A stretch of 64,000 bases of DNA, taken from positions 1,020,640,527-1,020,704,526 of the forward strand of contig NC_056726.1 of NCBI RefSeq assembly GCF_019279795.1, written 5' to 3'. The position numbers were made by a program, and so were the translations under genes. The notes beneath the pieces were generated by a model. That model was not told the origin of the DNA, made no database searches, and saw only the letters and a list, made by a program, of their open reading frames with translations. Each line of letters starts with the position of its first letter. Within the stretch, counting starts at the first letter, position 1. This DNA comes from Protopterus annectens. Taxonomy: Eukaryota; Chordata; Ceratodontiformes; Protopteridae. Shown here piece by piece: positions 13,256 through 24,419 of the stretch.

Positions 13256-16024
13256 ACTATGCCCATTATTTAGCTGTGCCTCTGTCTAGCAGTGACACTG
13301 AGGTAACCCCTGGGGTGTATCTGCGATCTCCCATCCATTGGTCAAGATTTCTCTTAAACAAGGCCAGCGAGGTGCTTTGCCTCACATAAACCGAGATTTT
13401 GTTCCACAGCATAGGGAGTCTTTGGGTGATGAATCTATCCCTCCAGCACGTCCTATTAATAACCGTGTCTGGGTTTAAGTCTTCCGCCCTTGTGGCTCTG
13501 AGGGATCTAGATTTTTTGAGATGAAGCATGTTCATCAGGTCTGGGTTTGACATTGCCTTGTATGTCAGGCATAGGTCCCCTCTGAGCAAGCTGCACGCAA
13601 CTGAATATAACTGGAGTTCTTTCAGTGGGCAGCATAAGACAGATTTTTGAGACCCTTTATCCTTTGGTGAGGAACTTTGTGGCCTCTCCAGCTGCTGCAG
13701 TGTCGGGTCAGGTACATTCGAATGGGGCATTGTGCTCAATCATTGGTCTGATGAGTGATGAGTATAGGGGGACCATGACTTCCCTTGATCTGGATGTGAA
13801 TCCCTTCATGATAAGGTGGGCAATGTAGAAGGTCTTCCTAACCACTTTAGCAATATGACTGTCGAATGAAAGGCTACTGTCAACCTGGGTTCCTAGGTCC
13901 TAATAACTTCTTCTGTGTTCAGGGATTGCCACCTATTTAGTAGCTAGGGGTGACCTTATTTTTCCCGAAGGGTATGACTATGCATTTCTTGGCATTTAAC
14001 TTAAGGCCATGGCTCTGGCACCAGTTATCCGTTTCTGTGAGACCCTTCTGGAGGATATCTGTGTCGGATGTGTTTTCAACTACGGCACCCAGTTTGCAGT
14101 CATCTGCAAACTTTGTCAGCCATAACCCTCCTGTGTTTGCTTGTACTTCAGAAAAGTAGATGCCAAACAAGAGTGGGCCCAGGACTGAGCCCTGTGGGAC
14201 ACCACTTGTGACAGGCTTTGAGTCTGACATGGCACCAGCAACCCTGACCCTGTGTGTTCTGTCGCTCAGCCAGTTTGCAACCCATCTTGTAATGTATGGG
14301 TTTACATTTAAGTTGATGAGTTTTCAATGATACCCGAGTGGGTATTGTATCGAAAAGCCTTCCAGGTCTAGGTAGGCTGTATGGACTGCCTTTCCTCATC
14401 AATGGCCTTGGTGACTGTTTCAAAAAGTCGACCAAGTTTAGAAGGCATGATCTGCCTTTGACAAAGCCAAACTGGGTTGCATCCAAAGTCTGCAAATTCC
14501 CTATGTCTTTATTTATGAGATCCATTATGATCCTCTCCATGGCTTTGCAGATAAGGCTTGTCAAGCTAATGGGGTAATTTCAGGGTCGGTGGGCGCCTTT
14601 GTGGAGTGGGACCACAGTCGCTGTGCGCCATTCCCTGGGTACGTATCCAGAGGCGAGACTAAGATTAAACAGCTGTCCTAACTGTGGATTTAATTCCTCG
14701 TTGAGTTCATGGAGCACACAGAGGGGGACACCATCAGGTCCCATGGATGCTGTGTTCTTTGCCTTGGTGAGAGCAGTTCTCACCTGGGCATTAGAGATGT
14801 TTGGGGGGCTACAATCATTTGGTATAGATATCTCTCCTTTAGGGAGGGGGGAGTTTGCACTGAACCTGTCATCCAGTATGTTGGCAATGTCTGTAGGATC
14901 AGTAATCTTCACATCATTATGAACTAATTCTGAGCATATCTGGGAGTTTCCTCCTAGGTTTCTGTCATAGCTAAAGAATGCCTTATGGTTGTCTTTAGAT
15001 TCCTTAGCTATTTTCTCTCAAAATTAGCTTTGGATGATTTTATGAGAGCTCTCAGCTTTTACTTATAGTGATCAGCGGTGTCTTACCTTTTAAGGATTTT
15101 GCTCTATCTTGTAGTAGCTTTCTCCTTTTGTTGTAGAGTTTGTTTATGGCTGGGTCCACCAAACTGGACGCTTGCCTTTGGTACAAGAGTCTTTGTTTTG
15201 CTTGGGATTGCCTGATCCATGCAGCCCTGCAGGTGCTGGTAGAAGGCATTTGTCAATGATTCTGCGGTTTGAGTAATGTTAACCGCTGGCTCAGGGGCCT
15301 TAAAGGAGACCACACTAGTCTTTAGGAGTGTGAAGTCGGCTTTAGAAATTCTTTACTGTGGTCTTTTCATTTTGGGTGGGGGCGGGATGAGGACCTCCAG
15401 CGAGATGGTTTGTGATCAGATCTCACCAGTGAGGGGTATACTTCTGGCACTGAACATTGTGCTCCCATGTTTGTGATGATGAGATCAAGTATGTTCTCTC
15501 CTCTTGTGGGGATGGTGACTAGTTGTTCCATGGCATTTGAGTTTATGAATTCCAGGAACTTTTGGGCTAAGTGTTTGGGCTTGAGTAGTGTTCCCAGTCT
15601 ATATTTGGGTGGTTGAAGTCACCTAGTATGATGGTGGTTGGAGATACATTTATCCCTCCAGTGTTTTCAGGAAGGCCATATGAGATTCCTGAGTTTGCGA
15701 GGTGGCCTGTAACATGCTACAATTTGCAGAGCAGTCTTGCCTATGGTTAACTGCACCTGGATGGTTTCCGATGCATCGTTGCGATGCCACCAATCTTGAG
15801 GTGTGGGTGTCCTTGATGAATATGGATACCCCTCCTCCTTTCTTCTTGGTGTTGTCCGGGTTTTGGGGCGGAGCATGATATGAGGTAAAACCTGATAGTG
15901 CTGGGGTGCTCTCAGGAGCCTTGAACCAGGTTTCTGTCACAGCACAGACATCGATGTTCTCCATACTGAGAAGGGCCTCGAGTGCGTGCATCTTGAGGTT
16001 GAGACTTCTGGCATTGAGCAGCAT
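13256..16024 (-). pseudogene. CR1 copy 1 ORF2: endonuclease and reverse transcriptase
   Basis: The frame opens with MLLNARSLNLKMHALEALL, the endonuclease start, followed by AVTETWFK (15900s) and GDFNHPNIDW (about 15600-15632). The RT part shows CKAMERIIMDLINKDIG (about 14490-14550), a motif-A region with IPTR, then [20 protein letters not shown] and LTKFADDCKLG (about 14080-14215). The FADD catalytic pair is intact. The C-terminal tail WMGDRRYTPGVTSVSLLDRG ends at about 13270. EN nicks target DNA and RT copies the element RNA at the nick. The reading is split over several frames with stops, for example around 14570 and 15040. Confidence 0.88.
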
Positions 16025-16029
16025 TACCC

Positions 16030-17035
16030 TTAGTTTTTTCTTTGTTTTGTTCTAGGGTGGTAGGTTTAGAATTTGAGCCTTGCCTAAAAGGCACTATGGG
16101 GTGGCAAGAGCCTTTGCCAGAATCCGGAATCCCAGGGTGACAAGTGCAAGCCGTCCCTGCTAAGCAGCGTGGCTTGTCCAGCATGTCATCCCAGGCAGAC
16201 AGACATTGGATCCCTTTGAATGACACCAGAATTTAAGCCAATTGTTAAAGCTGATCATCTTATCTCTGTATTGTGGCATCATTCTCGGTGAAGGTAGGAT
16301 ACTGCTCAAGGTCAGGGTCATACCTGCTTGGGCTACATAATCAGAGAGCTCCTCTATGTCTCTTTTCATGTAGTCCAGGAGGTGCGTCTCAGGTCATTAA
16401 CACCAGCGTGGACAATGATTGAATCGTACTTGTACCTGCTGTTGAGAGACCTGAGTGCATGTGTTATGTGGCGGATTCTAGCACCCGACAAGCAGCTTAC
16501 TGTGACCTTCTCCTTACTCAGTCTGGTGAGCGGACGTCAGTGTGTCTGACTATGGAGTCACCAATGACTAGTGTGTCTGGCATTGTGTTTGGCCTTAAGG
16601 GCTGTGACTGTTTGACACTCTGACTATGAGGTCTATGTGTTGCAGGTGTTGTGTTTTGAGGTGGTAGTTGTTTGCGTGTCTGCTTTGGTGGCCTCTGCTG
16701 TTTTGGTAGATTTTTGATCAGAGCCTCCAGTATGTCTTTGTGTGTATATGTGTATGATTTGAGGTTGTGATGGTACTATGTGAGACTGGGTCTATAGTGT
16801 ATGTGGTGACCTTCTCATCCTGTCTGGTCTTGCCAGTCCTGTGTTGAGAGAGCTCAGCCTCCAGTTTGGCCGTATAGTTGCATCTCTCGCATGTATTTGT
16901 GTTTTGTGGGAGGAGGAGAGGGTTGTCTGTGTACATGAGGCAGTTGTAACATTGCCTCAATATTCCCAGGTTCACCAGCTGAGTAGGAGAGGACACTAGC
17001 AACTGATCCCTCGACATGCTAGAAGGAATAGACAA
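16030..17035 (-). pseudogene. CR1 copy 1 ORF1: Cys-rich segment plus SGNH esterase
   Basis: The predicted protein begins with CX2C-type pairs (QCYNC near 16945, CERCNY near 16895), which could be a PHD or zinc-ribbon module. An SGNH/GDSL esterase follows. All four blocks can be read on the minus strand although frames change: TLVIGDSIV (block I, near 16560), GARI (block II, near 16480), AGVND (block III, near 16400) and DGLHLSP (block V, 16138-16158). CR1 ORF1 proteins with esterase and PHD domains are known; the enzyme is thought to act on lipids or membranes during retrotransposition, but its substrate is not settled. The catalytic Ser, Asn, Asp and His positions are all still present here. 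The frame has several breaks, so this copy is not functional. Confidence 0.8.
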
Positions 17036-17060
17036 AAAACTTTAAAAGAGTTTTCGGGGG

Positions 17061-17354
17061 ATGTGGGTGAGCAAGAAATGGGGTTTGCCTTTTGGGGTAC
17101 TAACTATACCTAGAGTGCTGTATCAAGGTGATAAGTACTGTAGGAGCAAGTGCTAGGTTTTACAGATAGAGTATAGTCTACTTGGAGTCAAGTAGAGATG
17201 ATCTTTAGTTATAGGATGCATGAGGTTAGATCAGTAGTATAGTTCAAGGAAGGTAGTTTTAAGGGAAAATTTGAAGAGTGGAATTTAGATGGGCCAAATA
17301 GTTTCAACTTTGCTAACCGCTGCCCTAGTGTGCAACTGTGGCAACTCCTTCTAA
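17061..17354. other. unassigned sequence left of 590 bp tandem block
   Basis: About 300 bp between the CR1 5' end and the tandem units. It could be CR1 5' UTR or unrelated flank. No coding signal is visible. Confidence 0.4.
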
Positions 17355-19728
17355 ATGCTAATAAGCATTTAGCGTGTTTTATTCCACCGGGCTGGAAAAA
17401 GTTAGAAACTGGCCCCAATTGACCAATAAACTACTAGTTTCTCTCTGAATCCTCACAAAACTGGACCAAAGGCAGCTCAATGCTTCCCCTCTCACTGGTA
17501 AGCAAGGTAACTTCCTTTCCCCAAATAAGGCAAGGAAACAGTACACAGGAACCACAAACAAAGGCCAGGAATCAGCAAACTCTGAAACTGGACTAATCTA
17601 ACCCAGTAAAGCAGGAAAAACAAGAGATTTTTTTTTTTTTTTTTTTTCAAAGAACAGGCAGGTACAGCAAACACTTATAAATGCTATTAACCAGCTTTTA
17701 CAGCTAACACAGAAGAAATGCTACAATACAGTTTATAAGTAACAAACAGAGATTATAAGTGCAAAATTAAGTTAAATGCAGAAAAAACAGTTGCAATGTA
17801 ACAGCAAGGCAGGCGAGATACAGTCGCTAGGTATTCAGATGATAAAAGCAACAAAAAAATACTTATTTATCAAGAAAAGTCGCTTTTCAGCTCTCTGTAG
17901 CCTGGATAACTCTGCTGGCCCACGTGGAGTCTGTGCTGAGTAGGTACAAGCTGGAAAACACGTTTAGCGTGTTTTATACCAGGGGGCTGGAAAAAGCTAG
18001 AAACTGGCCCCAAATGACCAATAAACTACTAGTTACTGTCTGAAACCTCACAAAACCGGACCAAAGCAGCTCAATGCTTCCCCCTCTCACTGGTAAGCAA
18101 GGTAACTTCCTTTCCCCCAAATAAGGCAAGGAAACAGTACACAGGAACCACAAACAAAGCCCAGGAATCAGCAAACTCTGAAACTGGACTAATCTAACCC
18201 AGTAAAGCAGGAAAAACAAGAGATTTTTTTTTTTTTTTTTCAAAGAACAGGCAGGTACAGCAAACACTTATAAATGCTATTAACCAGCTTTTACAGCTAA
18301 CACAGAAGAAATGCTACAATACAGTTTATAAGTAACAAACAGAGATTATAAGTGCAAAATTAAGTTAAATTCAGAAAAACAGTTGCAATGTAACAGCAAG
18401 GCAGAGATACAGTCGCTAGGTATTCAGATGCTAAAAGCAACAGTAATATACTTATTTATCAAGAAAAGTCGCTTTTTCAGCTCTCTGTAGCCTGGATAAC
18501 TCTGCTGGCCCACGTGGAGTCTGTGCTGAGTAGGTACAAGCTGGAAAACACGCGTTTAGCGTATTATACCAGGGGCTGGAAAAGCTACAAACTGGCCCCA
18601 AATGACCAATAAACTACTAGTTACTGTCTGAAACCTCACAAAACTGGACCAAAGGCAGCTCAATGCTTCCCCTCTCACTGGTAAGCAAGGTAACTTCCTT
18701 TCCCCCAAATAAGGCAAGGAAACAGTACACAGGAACCACAAACAAAGCCCAGGAATCAGCAAACTCTGAAACTGGACTAATCTAACCCAGTAAAGCAGGA
18801 AAAACAAGAGATTTTTTTTTTTTTTTTTTTTTCAAAGAACAGGCAGGTACAGCAAACACTTATAAATGCTATTAACCAGCTTTTACAGCTAACACAGAAG
18901 AAATGCTACAATACAGTTTATAAGTAACAAACAGAGATTATAAGTGCAAAATTAAGTTAAATGCAGAAAAAAACAGTTGCAATGTAACAGCAAGGCAGAG
19001 ATACAGTCGCTAGGTATTCAGATGATAAAAGCAACAAAAATACTTATTTATCAAGAAAAGTGGCCTTTTCAGCTCTCTGTAGCCTGGATAACTCTGCTGG
19101 CCCACGTGGAGTCTGTGCTGAGTAGGTACAAGCTGGAAAACACGTTTAGCGTGTTTTATACCAGGGGGCTGGAAAAAGCTAGAAACTGGCCCCAAATGAC
19201 CAATAAACTACTAGTTACTGTCTGAAACCTCACAAAACTGGACCAAAGGCAGGTCAATGCGTCGCGCTCTCACTGGTAAGCAAGGTAACTTCCTTTCCCC
19301 CAAATAAGGCAAGGAAACAGTACACAGGAACCACAAACAAAGCCCAGGAATCAGCAAACTCTGAAACTGGACTAATCTAACCCAGTAAAGCAGGAAAAAC
19401 AAGAGATTTTTTTTTTTTTTTTTTTTCAAAGAACAGGCAGGTACAGCAAACACTTATAAATGCTATTAACCAGCTTTTACAGCTAACACAGAAGAAATGC
19501 TACAATACAGTTTATAAGTAACAAACAGAGATTATAAGTGCAAAATTAAGTTAAATTCAGAAAAAAGCAGTTGCAATGTAACAGCAAGGCAGGCGAGATA
19601 CAGTCGCTAGGTATTCAGATGATAAAAGCAACAAAAAAATACTTATTTATCAAGAAAAGTCGCTTTTTCAGCTCTCTGTAGCCTGGATAACTCTGCTGGC
19701 CCACGTGGAGTCTGTGCTGAGTAGGTAC
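17355..19728. repeat. tandem repeat, ~590 bp unit, four copies
   Basis: The anchor word gctggaaaaa recurs at about 17390, 17985, 18567 and 19168 (spacings ~595, 582, 601). Each unit holds a T run of 16-20 bases followed by caaagaacaggc, and an inverted word around cgtttagcg. The copies are close to identical apart from the T-run length and a few substitutions. The block sits between the 5' end of CR1 copy 1 and the truncated 3' side of an L2-like LINE. Confidence 0.93.
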
Positions 19729-19734
19729 GTTCTG

Positions 19735-20615
19735 TGTGGGTGTAAAGGAAAGGATAGGGCTGAGTATTAAGCCTAGGTACCTCTGCTCAGTGACATTAGG
19801 TATTATGTTCCCATTAAGATCTGTTAAGAAAACAGGAGAAATTGTGGTTAATTTCATGGCTGAGGTGAAAACCATGACATTGATTTTTTTCAAGGTTAGT
19901 TAGTACTTTAGTAAGTAGAGGACCAGGTGCATAACTGAGAGAAATTGGCCTATGACTTAATTTGCAGGTCAGACTGGCTACAACTAGATTGTAGAAATAG
20001 TATACCATCCACATGCATTATTAATTTAAGATTTGGTAATTCTAGGTGGGATCATTAACAAAGACAGAATAAAGAAGGGGATCTAGCAAAGACCCTTGCA
20101 GTACACCTGTATTAGAGAAGAGGACCTAGCACAGACCCGTATGGTACACCTGTATGAGAGAAGAGGACCTAGCACAGACTCTTGTGGTACATCTGTATTA
20201 GAGAAGAGGACCTAGCACAGACCCTTGTGTGGTACATCTGTATTAGAGAAGAGGATCAAGCACAGACCCTTGTGTGGTACACCTGTATTAGAGAAGAGGA
20301 CCTAGCATAGACCCTTGCAGTACACCTGTATGAGAGAAGAGGACCTACCACAGATCCTTATGATACACCTGTATTAGAAAACAGGACCTCCCACAGAACC
20401 TTGTGATACATCTGTATCAGAGAATAGGACCTAGCACAGACCATTGGAGTTGGAAGGTTCTGTCTTTTAGATTGCTGCTGTATATAGTGTTATCTACAAA
20501 GATGAGTCTTTTGAGTTTGTTGAGAAGGCTATGGATGACGATTTCAAAAACCCTTGTCATGTCAACAAAGAGACCTGCAATAACAAGTCCCTCCTTCAGA
20601 ATGCAAAACAATTAT
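19735..20615 (-). mobile_element. L2/CR1-group LINE fragment (RT domain)
   Basis: Minus-strand frames show RT motif A (FVDMTRVFEIVIHSLLNKLK, about 20500-20560), motif B in many copies (see the minisatellite), and the region after the catalytic box (KKINVMVFTSAMKLTT then RYLGLILSPILSF, about 19740-19890). The order and spacing match a LINE reverse transcriptase of the L2/CR1 type, different from the CR1 copies elsewhere in the window. It is truncated at both ends. The 590 bp tandem block abuts its 3' side. Confidence 0.75.
20077..20446. repeat. minisatellite derived from RT motif B, ~43-46 bp x about 8.5
   Basis: Units built on acctagcacagaccc...ggtacacctgtattagagaag repeat about eight and a half times. 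Read on the minus strand each unit spells a version of [12 protein letters not shown], the conserved LINE RT motif B. The surrounding LINE supplies motif A on one side and later RT sequence on the other, so the array is a local tandem expansion of one coding segment inside the LINE. Unit length is mostly not a multiple of three, so it does not preserve the frame. Confidence 0.85.
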
Positions 20616-20999
20616 ATCAGTAGCCATTACTAGGGCAGTAAAAGTAATGAAGACATCATGAAGCAATGCTGTGCTTCACATAACAGGCCACAGCTATTAA
20701 GGTGCTTAAGTAATTGATAAGCAAAAAAGAAGGCAAAGGAAGGCTACGTCGCACCACCAGTAGAACCTTTACAGATTAAGTCGGTAAACCAGAGTACACT
20801 CACAAAAACAGTGAAAGTGAAACCTTTTCCAGGCTTCTCTGCTTTCTGACTGCTTAAGTAATTGTTTACATATAAGTTCACAAAATATTTATATTTGTTT
20901 ATGCTATGCTGTTTGTTAGAAAAATATGTATTAATGCGTGTATTAGTAATATGCTTAAAGCATTCAGAGCCTAAAAGAGTTAACACATTTATTCTATTT
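20616..20999. other. unassigned AT-rich sequence
   Basis: No repeat family or gene recognised between the LINE fragment and the putative left LTR region. Confidence 0.4.
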
Positions 21000-21608
21000 C
21001 ATAATGCATACATTTGTACAAACTGCAGTTGCTTTTTGACCTTGTACTGTCAGCTAAATCTTGCTTGTGCCTTGGAAATCTACTGAGAAGCAGATGATTT
21101 CTGCTTGCATTAGGAAAATAATGAATAGAACAATACTGCTTATATGAAACTTAGACAAGAAGTTCCGCTGTGCTATGAGAACATACACAGCTGTAGAAAT
21201 AACAGATAATTAGGACAAAGCCTGCTTGAAAATATGAACTGCAATCAGCATTTGCTTGTATCTGTATTAGAAGAGCACCTTGAAATGTAACACTGTACAA
21301 TAGAGGCTTGTAAATGAAGTACTGGTCACCAAGACCAGGTTGTTTTTCTGAAAAGTTTCTCACAAATCTAGTCATATCAGCAGAAAATTTGAAGTGACAC
21401 CTGCTGCAGTGCAATGCTTAAAGTTGTGTTTGATTACGTCAGCTTAGAAGGCCATGTCTTGTAAAACAGTATAAGAATGAACATACTTCCTGTTAGTAGA
21501 TAGACAAATCCTTGTATTTGCATGTTTTTGTCTCCTTGCTGCAAGTAAATTAAAGTGCCTTAACTGAACCTTACGTTTATTGGTCTTTGAAGTTTTTTCC
21601 TTTGACAG
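21000..21608 (+). repeat. probable 5' LTR (3' part at least)
   Basis: The stretch before the internal region contains an attaaa polyadenylation-like word (21549-21554) and ends in tttgaca just ahead of a tggtcc primer-site-like sequence (from about 21611). The left boundary is a guess because no second LTR is available for comparison. Confidence 0.4.
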
Positions 21609-22033
21609 ATTGGTCCTTCGGACCGGAGACCTTCACTTCGCCTCAGATCAGACAGGCCAGGTGGCTTGAAACCGTATGGGGAAGAAACCACATTGGTTCT
21701 TCTTATTTGAAAAGTCTTCCGACTGAATTGTCATACAAAAGAGGCCAGCCACTTTCTGATCTGCGACTGAAGGACGGGTTTACTCGAACCAGGTGATCAA
21801 TCATGAAGGCTCAGGTAAGGTGAATCTACCTTCTTTTCTGTTTTAGATCAAGGACTAGATCTGTATTTCTTCTGTTAGAGACTTTGTTTATAAGTCAGGG
21901 ACAGAAAGATTACTGTCTTGTCATAGTTCAGGGAAACAGAGCTGGTAGGCAGTCATTCTGAAGAGACTATAAAAATATCTGTGGCACCATGTAAAAATAA
22001 GGTGTTACGTAACGATTCAAAGGGTAGAACAAA

Positions 22034-23395
22034 ATGGGTAATAATTGTACAAAAAGGTCCCAAAATCCGCTGTTAACCGAAGACGCAAAATACATGCAGT
22101 CACAGCGTGCTGATATTAAATATTACTCAAAATGGGTTAATAAGTATGAATTTGATGGTAAACTAGAAAAATCCTCACTTGTCAAACTTGTCAAACAGCT
22201 TAAAACTGATTCTAGAGGTCGGGTAAAAAAGCAACATCAATTAGGAATTCCTCAGGCACATAGGTGGATTGAGGAAGTAAACCGAAGGGAACAAAAGAGT
22301 AATAATTCAAAAGCAGAATATGAGGCAAGTGAACAAATTAGTCCACCCCTGCGATATCCTGCTGTCACTGTGAGTAGAGACACTACAAAAGCGAAACCGT
22401 TTATTAGAGATCCCGTCGAGACCAGGTCTTAACACAGGCAGGAAACTCAAAAGGGGACATTGAGTTATATCAAATGGGTAGAAATTCACGATATATGAGG
22501 GAAGAAGAAATATGCCCACTTATAGAAGTGCCTAATCCTCAGGCAGGGCAAGAAAGTCAGGACCCAACTATTCTAGTGTATAGACCCTGGCCTCCGGAAG
22601 ACATCCGGAAAGCCACTGAGGGAATTCCCCATCCAAAATTTAATTTTAGAAAGTTGTTAGAAGATTTGCAAGGAATGAGGTTAAGTTATAATTTAAATGG
22701 AGAAAAGGTAGAAAAGTTAGTCAGACAAATTGTGGGACCAGATTGGCACATGATTAGTGGCGACTGAAATCCCCGTGATATTGCGCTCAGGCCCCTCCCA
22801 CATAGCAGCGCAGAGTTAGACAACAGAGTGAAAGGTCTTACAGACCGAATCTCTGAGAAATGGAAGCCTAGGGCAGACTGGACTTGCATTAATCAATGCA
22901 TCCAACAGGAAGGTGAAGCTATTGACCGATATTATGCCAGACTATTAGAATGTTTTAATAACCATTGTGGAATGCAGGTTCCTGAAGATCAGACACATGA
23001 TTCCCCATATGAGCAGCAGTTAAAGAATGCATTTTTGAAAGGCAGTATTGCACCCATAAGCAGTTTTATTACAAAACACATGGTAGATCATCATACAAGC
23101 AGGTTACAGTCATTGCTTGAATATGCTAGACATGCTGAAAGGCATTTTAATAGCAAAAAGAAAAAGAAAGCCCAAGTATTTTCTGTAGAGGATGGAGCAG
23201 AAATATATGTAGTACAGTCCAGGAAAAAGGGCAAGAGAAATGCCCAGGGAAACAAACAATCTGATCAACGATCAGAGGACTTTGAAGGGCGAAAGAAAAG
23301 GGGTGAGTGCTTTAAATGCAGTAAGAAAGGACACTTGGCAAGGGATTACAAGAAAAATAAGAAGGCAACCAGGGAAGATAAGGAGGGTGAGGACT
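22034..23395 (+). pseudogene. ERV gag region
   Basis: This part of the fossil starts with MGNNCTKRS, whose Gly-2 would suit N-myristoylation of a matrix protein. A capsid-like stretch follows, with PWPPEDIRKATEG (near 22580) and a helical CA C-terminal region (about 22830-23150). A basic segment leads to one zinc knuckle CFKCSKKGHLARDY (about 23310-23350), the nucleocapsid. Gag forms the particle shell in the living family. The region is broken and treated as a fossil. Confidence 0.8.
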
Positions 23396-23495
23396 GACTA
23401 TATGATAGTCAGGAATCACTAGAAGAGGACAGCAGAGAAAGGACAAGTGAGAATGTGACAGAGGGAGTAAGAATGTAACAGAAGAAATAGAGGAA

Positions 23496-24000
23496 GTGCA
23501 AGAAGTCACGGATAGTGAAGAAAATGAAATATTGGATTTGGCTTTATTGAGCTTAGAGCTCTATTTAGCAGACACAAAACCAGAAGTCACACTCCTGGTA
23601 GGAGGGAGGGAAGTCACATTTTTGTGTGACTCAGGGGCCTCATGGACCCTGATACATCCCTCCAAACTGCCAGAGAATTCAGAGTCACCTGATTACATAT
23701 TAGTGAAAGCAGCTAATGGACAGCTGTATCGGGAGTCCCTCTCCCATAATATTGTGATAACTGATCCTGTTTCAGGATTGACCCAGAAAAGCAAATTTGT
23801 TTTATCTGCAAAATGCCCAGTAAACCTCTTGGGCAGAGACCTTATGCAGCTATTTGGTATAGCAGTAGTTCTGACTATGGGGGGTATGGAAGCACAGCGA
23901 CAAATTGACACCTTTGCAGTGCAATCGGAGGGTGGAATGTTTTATTGGTACAGCCAGGACTTGGTTATGACTGGTCCAGGGGCAGTGACCGAAGAGTTGA
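23496..24000 (+). pseudogene. ERV protease region
   Basis: A retropepsin-like segment: TLLVGGREVTFLCDSGASWT carries the catalytic DSGA, and NLLGRDLMQLFGI is the matching C-terminal helix word. It lies directly after gag, as in gamma/epsilon-like retroviruses where protease is made by read-through of or frameshift from gag. It is part of the broken provirus. Confidence 0.82.
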
Positions 24001-24419
24001 TGAACATAGCCATCAGCAAGTTCCCCTCCCTTGACAATGATAAACAGCATTTGTTGCACTGTACTCTGTATTATTGTACCACACCAGGACCTGATAAGGA
24101 ATATGAGCAAGAATTGTTTAGAAACCGTGCAAACAGATTGATACTGCGTAATCTGTACTGGGACACAGAAGGGAACAGTGTAGCCAGCTGTTCATTGCCC
24201 CAGGAGTTCTTTGCACTCTATAAATCTAATCAATTACCACATGTTAGCTTAACTAAGGACAAAAATGTGAAATGGGTAGACTTAGGAGAAAAAGTCACGA
24301 GATGGGAAAAACAGACAGAGTTAAAACTGTCAGAACAGGGAATACAAACACAGAAGTTGAATTGGATAACTCAGACCCACCCAGCTGTACACTTGCAGTC
24401 TAGCAAGGACAGCTGATTA

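Larger units (their letters stand above)
13153..17060 (-). mobile_element. CR1-group LINE, copy 1 (near full length, decayed)
   Basis: A non-LTR retrotransposon reading leftwards, ~3.9 kb. Its 3' end carries three perfect octamers taggttca (13153-13176), the short tandem octamer tail typical of CR1 elements, next to a conserved stem-loop (13179-13213). ORF1 encodes a Cys-rich segment and an SGNH esterase; ORF2 encodes an apurinic-like endonuclease and a reverse transcriptase. Both frames are broken by several stops and shifts. At least four other copies of the same group lie in this window. The exact 5' end is uncertain; ORF1 opens at 17035 and I see no family similarity left of about 17060. 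Confidence 0.9.
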
